A stretch of DNA of 64,000 nucleotides from Rhodobacterales bacterium RIFCSPHIGHO2_02_FULL_62_130 (GTDB lineage: Bacteria; Pseudomonadota; Alphaproteobacteria; Rhodobacterales; Rhodobacteraceae), in assembly GCA_001828855.1 (NCBI GenBank), contig MHZT01000013.1, forward strand, positions 62,001-126,000, written 5' to 3'. The notes below the pieces were generated by a model. The model made no database searches, was not told the origin of the DNA, and saw nothing but the letters and a program-made list of their open reading frames with translations. Each line of letters begins with the position of its first letter. Position 1 is the stretch's first letter. Positions 42,206 through 52,318 of the stretch are shown piece by piece. Made by a program: the position numbers and the translations under genes.

Positions 42206-43018
42206 TTACTCTCCGTTCCAGGCGCGGAAGCAATCGCGCATCGTGATGGTTTCGGTCAGAACATCCTCGGTCAGGGTGTTCATATAGTCCTGATGCACGT
42301 TTTCCAGCGCCAGCCAGCCCGTATAGCCTGCAGCGCGCAGGGTGGCGAACATGGCGGGAAAATTCAGCGTGCCGTGGGTGAATTTGGTTTGTAGCGCCCC
42401 CATTTTCGCCTGCCGCAGATGGACATGAACGGCATGTTTTGCCAGCGGGTCCACCTCGTCCTGACGATAGCCAAGACAGGCGAAGTGGCTGTAATCCAAG
42501 GCCAGACCGATGCCCGTCGCATCGATCAACCGCTGCACCAAGGCGGGGCTTTCGGCCCAGCTTTGAACATGCGGCTCGATGCACAGCTTGGCCTTGTGGT
42601 GGCTGGCCACCTCTAACAGCGCGCGCAGACTGTCGGCAGAAACCCGTGCGGCATCATCGCGCGACTGGCCCGGATTGACGATGCCCGGCAGGATGAACAC
42701 CGACCCGATCCCCGCTGCATCGGCAAAGCGCAAGACCTGCGCGATGTCAGCGACATTCTGCGCCGCCGTTCCGGGCAGCGACAGGTTTTGCCCGGCGATG
42801 CCTGTCCCGAACTGGTGGTAGTAATTGGGCAGATCGACGCCCAAAGATTTCACCCGCTCTGCCACCGCAAGCGGATCGGACAGAATCTCGTCCCGCGACA
42901 GGGCAGAGCGGTAGTGCAGCCCCACATCAACCGCGTTAATCCCCAAAGCTCGCGAAATCCCCGCGACTTCGGGAAGGATGCAGGCAGGCAACGACCATGA
43001 CGCCAAGGATAGTCGCAT
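42206..43018 (-). CDS. Sugar isomerase/epimerase-like TIM-barrel protein
   Basis: A 270-aa protein of the AP endonuclease 2/xylose-isomerase-like class. It starts with RLSLASWSLPACILPEVAGISRALGINAVDVGLH, keeps metal ligands in CIEPHVQSWAE, LALDYSHFA and VHVHLRQAKMG, and ends in GWLALENVHQDY, with Glu as the last ligand. ATG 43018 directly precedes this pattern; the upstream frame adds non-family residues. It is packed 1 bp behind the Gfo/Idh/MocA gene. The reaction (isomerisation, epimerisation or inositol-type dehydration) cannot be fixed. Confidence 0.85.
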   Translation of the reverse strand: MRLSLASWSLPACILPEVAGISRALGINAVDVGLHYRSALSRDEILSDPLAVAERVKSLGVDLPNYYHQFGTGIAGQNLSLPGTAAQNVADIAQVLRFADAAGIGSVFILPGIVNPGQSRDDAARVSADSLRALLEVASHHKAKLCIEPHVQSWAESPALVQRLIDATGIGLALDYSHFACLGYRQDEVDPLAKHAVHVHLRQAKMGALQTKFTHGTLNFPAMFATLRAAGYTGWLALENVHQDYMNTLTEDVLTETITMRDCFRAWNGE

Positions 43019-43019
43019 C

Positions 43020-44072
43020 TTAGCCTCCGATCTGCACAGCCGCGCCGCTGGCTGCAGACTGATACATCGCGGCAATCGCCTCGGTCACCCGCGCGCCGTT
43101 TTCGCCATTGGCTGGATTGCCGACATCGCGCCCCGCGCAAAGCGCCGCGAAATGGCTGACGGGCAGGGTGCCATCATAATCGGCCTCGCCCGCCGCCATC
43201 GGATAGACCTCGGTTGCGCCATCCATCCGCGACAGTTCCAGCCGCGCGCGGCCTGCTTCGCAATCGAACCAGATCACGCCTTCGGTGCCATAGATGCGAA
43301 TATCGGTGTGCATCCCACGATGTTTCGGCACAGTGGACGACCCCGACAGCGCAACCGTCGCGCCATTGGTGCAGCGCCCGACCGCCGCGTCATAGTAATC
43401 GACGCCGGTTTTCGATTTGCCATCAAGGCAGTAGATCGATTCAAACCGCAAATCGGCCACATGGCAGAGCCAGCCGAGCGAATGGCTCATCTGCCCCCAG
43501 GCATAGCCGCCCGCCTTGGCCGGATCGGCCCATGTGCTTGCGGGGGGGCGGAACAGGTGGGTGGTGGTTTCCAGCATCGGCTCGCCCGCCATCAGATCAT
43601 CCAGCGCCGAGCCCATCTGGCAGACTGCATGGCGCACCGTGCCGATCCGCCCCGCCCGCACCATATCTGCCGCAAAGGCGGTAAAGCGGGTGAAGTTCAG
43701 CCCCGTCGACACCACCACCTGCCTGTCATATTCCACCCCAGCCGCCGCAATCGCGCGGCCATCGGCGGCGGATGTTGCCATCGGCTTTTCCACCAGAACA
43801 TGCGCCCCCGCCTGTAACGCGGCAATCGCCGGCCGCAAATGGGCGACATGCGGGGTTGAGACGATCACCCCGTCCAGTCGTTCTGTCTGCACCATCTGCG
43901 CCACGTCATGATAGCGCGCCGCAATGTCAAACTGATCGCCCACCTGCGCCAGCCGTGCCGCATCCAGATCGCAGATGGCGACGTGGTCCACGTCCTTGCA
44001 GCCTTGCAGGGTAGGGATATGGTTAAAGCAGGCCCACCAGCCGATGCCCACAACTCCGATCCGCGCGCCCAT
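43020..44072 (-). CDS. Gfo/Idh/MocA family oxidoreductase
   Basis: A 350-aa NAD(P)-dependent dehydrogenase. Rossmann start RIGVVGIGWWACFNHIPTLQGCKDVDHVAICDLD, then DGVIVSTPHVAHLRPAIAALQAGAHVLVEKPMATSAADG, where Lys of EKP is catalytic; the C-terminal beta-sheet domain follows from about residue 130. GGAGGACTGAC sits before ATG 44072, immediately after the GntR stop. In this cluster it probably oxidises a sugar, inositol-like or lactone substrate. Whether it or an SDR performs the first pathway oxidation is open. Confidence 0.9.
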   Translation of the reverse strand: MGARIGVVGIGWWACFNHIPTLQGCKDVDHVAICDLDAARLAQVGDQFDIAARYHDVAQMVQTERLDGVIVSTPHVAHLRPAIAALQAGAHVLVEKPMATSAADGRAIAAAGVEYDRQVVVSTGLNFTRFTAFAADMVRAGRIGTVRHAVCQMGSALDDLMAGEPMLETTTHLFRPPASTWADPAKAGGYAWGQMSHSLGWLCHVADLRFESIYCLDGKSKTGVDYYDAAVGRCTNGATVALSGSSTVPKHRGMHTDIRIYGTEGVIWFDCEAGRARLELSRMDGATEVYPMAAGEADYDGTLPVSHFAALCAGRDVGNPANGENGARVTEAIAAMYQSAASGAAVQIGG

Positions 44073-44073
44073 G

Positions 44074-44796
44074 TCAGTCCTCCGCTTGGGAAATGGTCGA
44101 TTGATAGACGTTTTGCATATGCGCCTCGGCTGCTGCAGCGGCGGCATTGGCATCGCGCGCACGCAGAGCGTCCAGCAGACGGCGATGGTCGCGCAAGGAT
44201 TGCTCCAGCACGCCGGGGCGTTCCGAAGCGCGTTTGCGAAACTCCAGCCCCAGCACGTTCAGGCTTTCGCCGATGCGCTTCAGAAAGGCGTTGTTCGATC
44301 CGATCCAGATGATTTCATGGAAGGCATAATCCGATTTGCGAAAGGCAATCGGGTCGCTGATGGTTTCATGCTGTTCGGTCAGCAAGGCCTCAAGCCGGTC
44401 CAGATCGGCGTCGCTGATATTGACCGCCGCCCGCCGCGCCACATCGCTTTCGATCAGGGATCGCGCGTCGTAAAGCTCGCGGATATTCATATCCTCCAGC
44501 GACAGGTAGAACTGGATCGGTCCCAGCAGCGCATCCGGTCCCAGATCGCTGATATAGGCGCCACCGCCTTGGCGGGTGCGGACCACGCCCAGCACCGTCA
44601 GCCCGCGCATCGCCTCGCGCACGGACGGGCGCGAGACGTTCAGTGACACCGCCAGATCACGCTCGGGCGGAAGGGCGTCGCCTGCCTTCAGCACCCCCGC
44701 CTTGACCATATCCAAAATCCGCCGCACCACCATTTCGGCCACGGATTCCCGCACGATGGGGGCATCGAATTCGATGGATGTGACAGGTTCGCTCAT
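44074..44796 (-). CDS. GntR-family (FadR/FCD) transcriptional regulator
   Basis: A 240-aa regulator. The winged HTH is [49 protein letters not shown]; the FCD effector domain follows with [28 protein letters not shown] and [15 protein letters not shown], including His ligands for a metal/carboxylate site. It lies within the operon, overlapping the permease gene by 4 bp, so it autoregulates. Candidate operators are at 39423-39444 and 52387-52401. A sugar acid intermediate is the probable inducer. Confidence 0.91.
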   Translation of the reverse strand: MSEPVTSIEFDAPIVRESVAEMVVRRILDMVKAGVLKAGDALPPERDLAVSLNVSRPSVREAMRGLTVLGVVRTRQGGGAYISDLGPDALLGPIQFYLSLEDMNIRELYDARSLIESDVARRAAVNISDADLDRLEALLTEQHETISDPIAFRKSDYAFHEIIWIGSNNAFLKRIGESLNVLGLEFRKRASERPGVLEQSLRDHRRLLDALRARDANAAAAAAEAHMQNVYQSTISQAED

Positions 44797-45752
44797 GCCG
44801 ATGCCTCCTTTGGTGCCTTGGCGCGGGTCAGCCGGATACGCGGGACCACGACCGAGGCAATCAGCAGCAAGCCGATCACCCCCGTCTGGATATGCCCCGT
44901 GATGTTCAAAAGCGCCATCCCGTTGCGCAGGTTCAGCACGATCAGCACCGAAAGCAGCGTGCCAACAAGCGTGCCTTTGCCGCCAAAGATGCTGACCCCG
45001 CCCAGAAGGACGATGGTGATGACATCCAGTTCAAACCCCAAGGCCACATCACCCCGCACCGCCCCCACCCGCGCGGCATAAAGCAGCCCCGCAAAGGCCG
45101 AAACCGCGCCGGAGGCGATGAACAGGATCATTTTGTGCCGCGCCGTATCGATGCCCGCAAACTCGGCCACATCGCGGTTTGATCCGATCACATAGGTCTT
45201 GCGGCCAAAGCCGGAGCGTTCCAGCACCACATAGATGACCGCAAACAGCAGGACAAAAGCGATCAGCGCAAAGGGGATGGGGCCAAGCAAGCCCTTCTGC
45301 CCCAGTGCGTCGAACCAGTCGGGAAAATCCCCGATGCCGCGATCTTCGACCATCACCCGCGCAAGACCGCGAAACCCGATCAGCGTGGCCAGCGTGACCA
45401 CCAGCGATGGCAGCCCGACCCGCGTGATGAACCAGCCGTTCACAGCACCGCCCAGAACGCCGATGCCCAGACAGACCGCAATCGCCACGGGGGGGGCGAT
45501 GCCGTTCTGGAACAGATAGCCAAAGGCGCAGGCCGAAAGCCCCATCATCGACCCGACGGACAGGTCAATTTCGGCATTGATGATGATAAGGGTCATCACC
45601 AGTGCCACGATGATCTTTTCGATCGACAGTTGGAACAGGTTGATCTGGTTGCCGATGCCCAGAAACTCGGGCGTCATCAGGGCGTTGAAGGCAAAGATCA
45701 CCACCAGAACCGCCGCCAGCAATCCCTCCCAGCTTTGCAGACGCTTGATCAT
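44793..45752 (-). CDS. Sugar ABC transporter permease (rhamnose/ribose type) 2
   Basis: A 319-aa RbsC-like permease: [39 protein letters not shown] near residues 50-85, coupling loop [26 protein letters not shown] and the closing [36 protein letters not shown]. It overlaps its neighbours on both sides by 4 bp. With the next permease it forms the heterodimeric channel, as in RhaP/RhaQ of rhizobial rhamnose importers. Confidence 0.92.
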   Translation of the reverse strand: MIKRLQSWEGLLAAVLVVIFAFNALMTPEFLGIGNQINLFQLSIEKIIVALVMTLIIINAEIDLSVGSMMGLSACAFGYLFQNGIAPPVAIAVCLGIGVLGGAVNGWFITRVGLPSLVVTLATLIGFRGLARVMVEDRGIGDFPDWFDALGQKGLLGPIPFALIAFVLLFAVIYVVLERSGFGRKTYVIGSNRDVAEFAGIDTARHKMILFIASGAVSAFAGLLYAARVGAVRGDVALGFELDVITIVLLGGVSIFGGKGTLVGTLLSVLIVLNLRNGMALLNITGHIQTGVIGLLLIASVVVPRIRLTRAKAPKEASA

Positions 45753-46786
45753 TTGGATGCTCCTTTCTCGGCCAGTGCGGCCTTGTGCGCCCGCGCCACC
45801 CGCATCGCCACCAGTTTGCGGCTAAAGACCGTGTCGGTGGCGACGGCAGCCAAGATCAGCGCGCCCAGCACCGCTTCGCGCCAGAACTCGGAGACCACCG
45901 CCCAACGGACCAGACTGGTTTCCAGCAGATCGACCATGATCGCGCCCAAGAAGGCTCCGATCACCGACCCCGATCCGCCAAAGATATTGACCCCGCCCAC
46001 CACCGAGGAGGCCACGGATTTCAACTCGAACCCTAGCCCCGCGACGACGGTGATATTGCCGAACCGCGCCAGAAACATGAACCCCGCCAGCCCCGCCATC
46101 AGCCCCGACAGCACGAATGCGGCAAAGACCACGCGCTTTGCGTCGATCCCGGCCATGTCGGCGGCTTCGGGGTTGGACCCCACGGCAAAGAATTGCCGTG
46201 CGGGGCGCAGGCGGGTCAGCGCCAGATGCACCAGCACCACGACAACCAAAGACGCCACGAAGCCTGCGCGAAACTCCATCGCGCCCACGGAAAACACCGG
46301 CATGTTGGGGAAATCTACCAGCCATGCAGGCAGGCTGTCAGAGGTGATCGATTTGGCATCCGAATATTCCACCAGAAAAGATCGGAACAAGGCCATGCTC
46401 GCCAGCGTGACAATGATCGACGGCACCCGCGCATAGGCCACCATCAGCCCGTTCACCACGCCGAAACCTGTCCCGACAAGCGCGGAATAGGTCAGCAACA
46501 GCAGCGGGTTAAGATCGGGATGATTGCTGATCAGACTGCCTGTCGCAAAGGCCGAAAATCCAACAACCGACCCCACCGACAGATCAATGTTGCGGGTCAG
46601 GATCACCAAGGTCTGCCCCGTTGCAATAAGCGCCATGATCGCCACCGAAGACGAAATCCGGTTGAACAGCCGCCCGTTCAGATAGCCTTCGATCTGCACC
46701 GCAAAGAAGGCCACGATCAGGCCCAGCACCGCCAGCAAGGCCAAGATCCGCAAACCCTGCGGGCCAATCCGGTTGAAAACTCCCAT
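45749..46786 (-). CDS. Sugar ABC transporter permease (rhamnose/ribose type) 1
   Basis: A 345-aa permease with the signature [39 protein letters not shown], coupling loop [27 protein letters not shown] and [39 protein letters not shown] 46786 sits on the ATPase stop; a GTG at 46789 is an equally close alternative. It partners the following permease. Confidence 0.92.
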   Translation of the reverse strand: MGVFNRIGPQGLRILALLAVLGLIVAFFAVQIEGYLNGRLFNRISSSVAIMALIATGQTLVILTRNIDLSVGSVVGFSAFATGSLISNHPDLNPLLLLTYSALVGTGFGVVNGLMVAYARVPSIIVTLASMALFRSFLVEYSDAKSITSDSLPAWLVDFPNMPVFSVGAMEFRAGFVASLVVVVLVHLALTRLRPARQFFAVGSNPEAADMAGIDAKRVVFAAFVLSGLMAGLAGFMFLARFGNITVVAGLGFELKSVASSVVGGVNIFGGSGSVIGAFLGAIMVDLLETSLVRWAVVSEFWREAVLGALILAAVATDTVFSRKLVAMRVARAHKAALAEKGASK

Positions 46787-48279
46787 CACGCCGCCCCCTT
46801 CTGGCCAGTGGCCAGCGCCATGATGCCTTCGGAGGTGGCAGCATCATGATCCAGAATCGCCATCTGCCGCCCCTCGCGCATCACCAGAATCCGGTCGCCC
46901 ATCGCAAGCACCTCGGGCAGATCGGACGAGATCACCAAGGCCGCACCGCCTTGTGCCACAAAGGCGCGGATCAGGGCGTGAACCTCGGCCTTTGCACCGA
47001 CGTCAATGCCGCGCGTGGGTTCATCGACGATCAGCAAATCCGGCTGCATGTTCAGCCACTTGGCCAGCATCACCTTTTGCTGGTTGCCCCCCGACAGCAT
47101 CCCCACCGGCACCTCGATGTCCGGCGTGCGGATGTTCAGCTTGCGGCGGTAATCCTCGGCCATTGCGGTTTCGGCGCGGGTATCAATCAACCCCCTTGGC
47201 GACAAAAACTGCCGCAAGGTCGCCAGCGACATGTTCCAGCGGATCGGCAGCGCCATCGCCAGACCCAGCTTGCGCCGATCTTCGGAGACATAGGCGATGC
47301 CTGCCGCAATCGCCTCGGCACTAGAGCCGATCTGCATGGGCGCGCCCTTGTAGGTGACGCGGCCCGCTGTGGCCTTCAGCATCCCGAACAGCGCCAGCGC
47401 CACATCGGTGCGCCGCGCGCCGATCAGGCCCGCCATCGCCAGCACCTCGCCCCGCCGCAGATCAAAGCTGATGTCGTCAAACACGCCATCGACGCCAAGC
47501 CCTTGCACGGAAAGCAAAACCTCATCCGTTGCGGTCGAGGGCATCTTGGTGAAGTAATTGCCCACCTCGCGCCCGACCATCTCGGCGATCAGGGTTTGCG
47601 GATCGGTCTGGCCGATCAGCTTGGTCGAGATATGCCGCCCGTCGCGGATCACCGACACGCGGTCGGCCAGCTCAAACACCTCTTCCAGACGGTGCGAGAT
47701 ATAAACCACCGACACGCCCTGATCGGCCAAGCTGCGCGCAATCCGGCGCAGTTCCGTCGCCTCATGCGCCGACAGGGACGCGGTGGGTTCGTCCATGATC
47801 AGCACCCGCACGTCTTGCGACAGGGCGCGCGCGATCTCGACCGCCTGCTGTTCGGCCAGTGTCAGGCCCGAGGCCACGCGGTCGACATCCAGCCGCATCC
47901 CCACCCGTGCAATCAGCGCCTGCGCCGCCCGCCGCATCGCGGCGCGGTTCAGGAACAGCCCTTCGGCGGAAATGAAAATATTCTCGGTGACATCCAGATC
48001 GGGAAACACCATCGGCTCCTGATAAACCGCCGCCACCCCGCGCAGCCGCGCGGCCTTGGACCCGTTCAGCACCGTCTGGGTGCCGTCAATCTCAAGCTGA
48101 CCGGTGCTGGGTTGGTGGATGCCGGTCATGATCTTGATCATGGTGGATTTTCCTGCACCATTCTCGCCCACGATGGCGTGAACCTCGCCCGGAAACAGTT
48201 CCAGCGTCATGGTGGTCAGGGCGGCGGTCATCCCGAAATGTTTCGAGACGCCTCGCAAGGCAAGGGTCGGTTGGGTCAT
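46786..48279 (-). CDS. Sugar ABC transporter ATP-binding protein (RhaT/RbsA-like)
   Basis: A 497-aa double ATPase. Domain 1: [48 protein letters not shown]. Domain 2: [15 protein letters not shown] (degenerate Walker A), [15 protein letters not shown] and [19 protein letters not shown]. Starts 66 bp after the binding-protein stop, across an attenuator-like hairpin. Confidence 0.93.
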   Translation of the reverse strand: MTQPTLALRGVSKHFGMTAALTTMTLELFPGEVHAIVGENGAGKSTMIKIMTGIHQPSTGQLEIDGTQTVLNGSKAARLRGVAAVYQEPMVFPDLDVTENIFISAEGLFLNRAAMRRAAQALIARVGMRLDVDRVASGLTLAEQQAVEIARALSQDVRVLIMDEPTASLSAHEATELRRIARSLADQGVSVVYISHRLEEVFELADRVSVIRDGRHISTKLIGQTDPQTLIAEMVGREVGNYFTKMPSTATDEVLLSVQGLGVDGVFDDISFDLRRGEVLAMAGLIGARRTDVALALFGMLKATAGRVTYKGAPMQIGSSAEAIAAGIAYVSEDRRKLGLAMALPIRWNMSLATLRQFLSPRGLIDTRAETAMAEDYRRKLNIRTPDIEVPVGMLSGGNQQKVMLAKWLNMQPDLLIVDEPTRGIDVGAKAEVHALIRAFVAQGGAALVISSDLPEVLAMGDRILVMREGRQMAILDHDAATSEGIMALATGQKGAA

Positions 48280-48299
48280 CAGATCTATCCGGAAAAGGG

Positions 48300-48337
48300 G
48301 GCGCGGCCAGAGAAACGATCCCGAACTTGGCCGCGCC
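48300..48337 (-). terminator. Attenuator-like hairpin after the rhamnose-type binding-protein gene
   Basis: GGCGCGGCCA (48300-48309) pairs with TGGCCGCGCC (48328-48337). On the minus strand it is followed by CCCCTTTTCC. Its place, just behind the binding-protein gene, mirrors the hairpin at 24221-24246. Confidence 0.7.
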
Positions 48338-48345
48338 GAAAAGCC

Positions 48346-49389
48346 TTACTTCGCAGCTGCTTCCACGTTGTCCTTTGTGTAAACCGTGAACGGTCCCATC
48401 AGGATACGCTTGGAACCTGCGCGGCTCGGATCTTCCTCGATCGTGAAATCGCCCATGCGGCCAGCGGTGAAGCTTTCGCCGACCTCACCCTTCAACTGCC
48501 CCGTCGCAAGGCCGTAGGCGGTGAAATAGGTCAGATAGCCCAGATCGCGGAAATCCCACAGCGCGAATTCCGGCGCGCAACCGTTCATCGTGTAGGACAC
48601 CATTTCCGACGGCAGACCCAGACCCGAGACTTTGACCTTGTCGCACAGGCCTTCGTCCTGCATCGCCTTGGCCGAGGCCTGAATGCCAACGGTGGTGGGC
48701 GACATGATCAGGCCCAGATCGGGATATTTGTCGACCAAAGCCAGCGCGCGGTTATAAGAAACCTCGGCCTGATCGTCGCCGTAAACCACGTCGACCAGTT
48801 CAATGTCGGCGTATTTGGCATCAGCGGCCAGCGCCACCTTCATAGCCTCGATCCAAGCGTTCTGGTTGGCCGCATCCGGTGTGGCCGACAGCACCGCCAT
48901 CTGACCTTTGCCGCCAAGGATCGAATGCGCCATATCGGCCATCACCACCCCGATCGAGCCGAAATCCACCTGCGCCACGAACACGCTTTCGCCTGCGCCT
49001 GACGGCACCGGGCTATCCCATGTCACAACCTTGGTGCCAGCGGCTTGGGCAGCCTCGGCGGCGGGTGCGATCTGGTCGCCCGCGTTGTTCGACAGCATCA
49101 CCGCGCCCAGCTTTTGCGTGGCGGCGGTCGTCATGATTTCGATTTGTCCGGCGACCGAGTTTTCCGGGGTAGGTCCGGTGAATTCCAGCTTGCCGGGGTT
49201 CGCCAGTTCCGCATGTGCCTCTTGTGCGCCCTCGTTCGCCTGATCGAACACCAGAATCCCAAGGAATTTCGGCAGCAGAACCATGTCCGTGGACTTGCCG
49301 CCTTCGAGTTTCAAAGCCTCGGCATAGGCAAAGCTTGCCCCGCCCAGCATCAGCGCGGCAGCCGCGCCCAGAACGTGTTTCATCATCAT
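48346..49389 (-). CDS. Rhamnose-type sugar ABC substrate-binding protein (RhaS-like)
   Basis: A 347-aa periplasmic protein: signal peptide [23 protein letters not shown], then [94 protein letters not shown] and [18 protein letters not shown], as in RhaS proteins of alphaproteobacterial rhamnose importers. ATG 49389 (first of three) is placed 11 nt behind GGAGG; the TTG 9 bp upstream is too close to it. It supports a 6-deoxyhexose as substrate. Confidence 0.91.
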   Translation of the reverse strand: MMMKHVLGAAAALMLGGASFAYAEALKLEGGKSTDMVLLPKFLGILVFDQANEGAQEAHAELANPGKLEFTGPTPENSVAGQIEIMTTAATQKLGAVMLSNNAGDQIAPAAEAAQAAGTKVVTWDSPVPSGAGESVFVAQVDFGSIGVVMADMAHSILGGKGQMAVLSATPDAANQNAWIEAMKVALAADAKYADIELVDVVYGDDQAEVSYNRALALVDKYPDLGLIMSPTTVGIQASAKAMQDEGLCDKVKVSGLGLPSEMVSYTMNGCAPEFALWDFRDLGYLTYFTAYGLATGQLKGEVGESFTAGRMGDFTIEEDPSRAGSKRILMGPFTVYTKDNVEAAAK

Positions 49390-49470
49390 TTTTGTCAATC
49401 CTCCCAGATTGTTGGCACGAATCCCGTGCCGGGCCTTCCTCCCGTGCCGCCTTGGCGGACCCCGGTATCT

Positions 49471-50421
49471 TCAGCCGCGCACAGGCTTGCGCGGGTCTTC
49501 GCCGCGCAAGGCGCGGGCGATGTCTTGGGCCACCAGTTCTTGCAGCCGGTGGATGGCCGCCTCGGAATACCAAGCGGCATGGGGCGACAGCAGCACATTG
49601 GGCGCGCGGCGCAGCGGGTTGTCGGCGGGCAGCGGCTCGATATGGAATACGTCCAGCGCGGCACCGGCGATCACGCCACGGGTCAGCGCATCGGCCAGAT
49701 CGGCCTCGTTCACCAGTTGCCCACGGGCCGAGTTCACGATCATCGCGTGGGGCTGCATGGTGGCAAGGCGGGCTGCGTTTAAATATTCGGTCGTAAGCTG
49801 CGTGGCGGGGGCGTGCAGCGACAGAATGTCGGCCTTTCGCAGCAGGGTTTCGGCGTCGACCAGCACGACACCCAGTTCTGTGGCATCTTGCGCCGACAGC
49901 CCCGGATCAGCGGCCATAAAGCGAAAGCCAAAGCCGCGCAGCCGCTGCAACACCGCACGGCCAATCTGGCCAAGGCCGAAAAAGCCGAAATTCGTTTGCG
50001 AGAACGGCTTCATCGGCTTGGCAATCTTGACCGCCGCCCATTCCCCCCGCCGCACAGAGGCATCCATCGCAGGCAGTTTCCGCAACAGCGCCAAAGCCGC
50101 CGCGGCGGTATGATCTGCGACCTCATCGGCGCAATAGTCGGGGACATAGCCCACTTTCAACCCATGCGCGGCACAGGCGGCAAGGTCGATATTGTTATAA
50201 CCCACACCATAGCGGATCACGGTAGCGCCGGGTTTCACAGCCGCCGCTGCGGCTGGCCCAAAGGGCGCGAATTGCACCACCGCCACATCGGCCCCCGCAA
50301 CGGCCAGCGCCACATCCTCGGCGGTCTTGCACTGATATGCGACAAATTCGGCCCCCCCTGCGGCGGCCTGTTCCTGCGCCAGATCGGGGAAGGTGTAATC
50401 GGTGACTATAACGCGGCTCAT
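49471..50421 (-). CDS. D-isomer-specific 2-hydroxyacid dehydrogenase
   Basis: A 316-aa NAD(P)-dependent dehydrogenase. Cofactor motif FGFFGLGQIGRAVLQRL near residues 148-163; catalytic Arg in IVNSARGQLVNEADLADAL, Glu in DVFHIEPLPADNPL, His in VLLSPHAAWYSEAA. ATG 50421 overlaps the acetoacetate-decarboxylase-like gene by 4 bp. In this operon it may reduce a 2-keto acid or recycle lactate/glyoxylate-type products; the exact role is open. Confidence 0.91.
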   Translation of the reverse strand: MSRVIVTDYTFPDLAQEQAAAGGAEFVAYQCKTAEDVALAVAGADVAVVQFAPFGPAAAAAVKPGATVIRYGVGYNNIDLAACAAHGLKVGYVPDYCADEVADHTAAAALALLRKLPAMDASVRRGEWAAVKIAKPMKPFSQTNFGFFGLGQIGRAVLQRLRGFGFRFMAADPGLSAQDATELGVVLVDAETLLRKADILSLHAPATQLTTEYLNAARLATMQPHAMIVNSARGQLVNEADLADALTRGVIAGAALDVFHIEPLPADNPLRRAPNVLLSPHAAWYSEAAIHRLQELVAQDIARALRGEDPRKPVRG

Positions 50422-51194
50422 GGCTGCTCCCCCAGGTAGTCGTGAATGATTTCGCCCGGAACCAGCGTGAAATCGGCGCGCCAGTAAAAACCTTGCAGCG
50501 GCTCCAGCACCGGCAGGCGGAACACCGGCAGTTGGGCGTTGGCACGCAATTCCACCGTGCAGGGGCCTTGCCAGCATTCATGCACCACCACGTCGGCCAG
50601 CCTGCGCGAGGTCAGTTGCCGGATCGCGGGGCTGCCGTCGATATGGTCCACCGCCTTGAGGTTCAGGTTGGTGGCAAAATCGAAATAAGGCTTCAGCGCC
50701 ACCGGATCGCTGGGCCGCTGTTTGTAGGGCATCGTCGCGGTGATCACGTCGATGCCATTGCGTTCGACCACACCGACAATCAGATCGCCGCGCGACTCGA
50801 GCCTTGGCTGCCCAAGTTTCTTGGGCTGGCCGTGGATTTCGCGCCCATGCGCCACGCCAATATCCGACGACAGCACCAGATAAGGCGAATAGGCGCCTTC
50901 GCGGTCCCCCAAGCCTGCGCCGAACATCACATTGGCCTCGGCGTAAGGGCCAAGCCAATCGGTGTCGTTCATCTTGTAGATATGCACACAAGCCACATCG
51001 CCCATCGCGCGCAGGGGCGGCGGCAGCAGAAAGGCCATCGCCTCGGGATCGGTGCGCCAATAGACCGTCAGGATTTCGGCGTTGCGAAAGCGGAAGGGAA
51101 AGGGCGGGATCATCGGCGCGTCCCACGGGGTTGAAAACCCGCCGCGCCTGATGTCGTCTTCGGTGGGGCGGGTCACGCCATAGCGGGTGGTCAT
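50418..51194 (-). CDS. Acetoacetate decarboxylase-fold protein
   Basis: A 258-aa protein of the ADC superfamily. Core: YWRTDPEAMAFLLPPPLRAMGDVACVHIYKMN, GPYAEANVMFGAG, then YSPYLVLSSDIGVAHGREIHGQPKKLGQPRLE, in which the Lys pair of G-x-P-K-K corresponds to the Schiff-base Lys of ADC. It is packed between the enolase-superfamily gene and the 2-hydroxyacid dehydrogenase with 4-bp overlaps on both sides. ADC-fold proteins also include aldolase/dehydratase-like members, so the reaction in a sugar-acid path need not be acetoacetate decarboxylation. Confidence 0.86.
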   Translation of the reverse strand: MTTRYGVTRPTEDDIRRGGFSTPWDAPMIPPFPFRFRNAEILTVYWRTDPEAMAFLLPPPLRAMGDVACVHIYKMNDTDWLGPYAEANVMFGAGLGDREGAYSPYLVLSSDIGVAHGREIHGQPKKLGQPRLESRGDLIVGVVERNGIDVITATMPYKQRPSDPVALKPYFDFATNLNLKAVDHIDGSPAIRQLTSRRLADVVVHECWQGPCTVELRANAQLPVFRLPVLEPLQGFYWRADFTLVPGEIIHDYLGEQP

Positions 51195-52318
51195 GCCATT
51201 GCCAGCCGCCGCACGACCGCCTCCTGAACCTCGATCCCCAGACCCGGCCCGTGCAGCGGATAGGCCCAGCCATCCTTGTGCCAGATCTTTTCGGCGACAA
51301 GTTCATCCTGAACCACCACGCCGAAGGGTTTGAATTCAAAGACTTCCGTATTGGGCGAGGCCAAAGACAAATGCAGGCTGGCCGCCGTGGTGATCGCAGT
51401 TGACCAAGCATGGGCGTTGACGGTCTTGCCATATTGCGTGGCCAGCGCATCAACGCGGCGGAATCCGGTGATGCCTTCCACCCGCGCCGGATCGACGCCG
51501 TAGACGTCGATGGCCTGCACAAATTCCATCTGGCGGCGATAGCCTGCTTCGGTGAACTCGCGCTCACCACTCGCCAGCCGCACGGTGGTATTGGCGCGCA
51601 ACTTGCGATAGCCGGCGTCGTCGGTCACATAAAGCGGCTCTTCATACCAGCCGATGCCTAGGTCCTGCATCCGGTTTGCCACGGAAATCGCGGTGTCCAC
51701 ATCCCAGCGCACGCCGTTGCCGATATCGACCAGAATCCCCGCATCGGGACCAAGGGCAGACCGCAGCGCGCGGATGAACGACACGTCCACATCGGGATTG
51801 CCGCCAATATTGCTTTCGCCCTTCTTGGCAAAGCCCAGCTTGGTCGATCGAAAGCCAGCGGCAAAGAAACCCTCGACATCGGCCACACAAGCCGCCTCAC
51901 CTTTCTTGTTCACATGGCTGGAGGCATTGGCCAGCAGCCGGTCCTGCTTTAGCCCGCCCAGCAGCGCATAAAGCGGTTTGCCCTCGATCTTGCCCTGAAT
52001 ATCCCACAGCGCCATGTCGATGCCGGAAATCGCAAGGCTTGCCACGCCGCCTTCGCCATACCACCAGACATGGCGGCGCATCTTTTGCCAAAGTGCGGCA
52101 ATATCAATCGCTTCGCCCGTCAGGATCGGGGTCAGCCCTTCGCGGATCACCAAGTCGACAGCCTTGCAGGCCTCGGGCCACATGGCGATACATTCGCCCC
52201 AGCCAACCACGCCCTCAGACGTTTCCACCCGCACCAGCACCGTGCGGCGGATCGTGCCGAAATCATTCGGATCGGGGTATTCAATCGCAATCGGCTCGAT
52301 GCGCGCTATGGTCGTCAT
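51191..52318 (-). CDS. Enolase-superfamily sugar-acid dehydratase (mandelate racemase/MLE group)
   Basis: A 375-aa enzyme. N-terminal capping domain with IRRTVLVRVETSEGVVGWGE; barrel with GIDMALWDIQGKIEGKPLYALLGG, metal ligands Asp in ILVDIGNG, Glu in WYEEPL and Glu in LASGEREF; the His-Asp dyad is in VDPARVEGITG and VNAHAWSTA. The second-strand motif is STKLGFAKKGE: the usual K-x-K is K-x-G here. It probably dehydrates a six-carbon aldonate (L-fuconate or L-rhamnonate class) to the 2-keto-3-deoxy acid. First gene of the long minus-strand operon. Confidence 0.89.
   Translation of the reverse strand: MTTIARIEPIAIEYPDPNDFGTIRRTVLVRVETSEGVVGWGECIAMWPEACKAVDLVIREGLTPILTGEAIDIAALWQKMRRHVWWYGEGGVASLAISGIDMALWDIQGKIEGKPLYALLGGLKQDRLLANASSHVNKKGEAACVADVEGFFAAGFRSTKLGFAKKGESNIGGNPDVDVSFIRALRSALGPDAGILVDIGNGVRWDVDTAISVANRMQDLGIGWYEEPLYVTDDAGYRKLRANTTVRLASGEREFTEAGYRRQMEFVQAIDVYGVDPARVEGITGFRRVDALATQYGKTVNAHAWSTAITTAASLHLSLASPNTEVFEFKPFGVVVQDELVAEKIWHKDGWAYPLHGPGLGIEVQEAVVRRLAMA

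Noticed and set aside
46846-49002. 718-aa open frame on the plus strand
   Set aside because: Antisense to the sugar ABC ATPase and binding-protein genes, rich in His/Arg/Gln, with no recognisable domain.
49399-49470. GGCACG/CGTGCC hairpin (49414-49430) between the 2-hydroxyacid dehydrogenase and binding-protein genes as terminator
   Set aside because: The stem is short and neither side has a T-tract; the genes appear to be in one operon, so I do not call a terminator.
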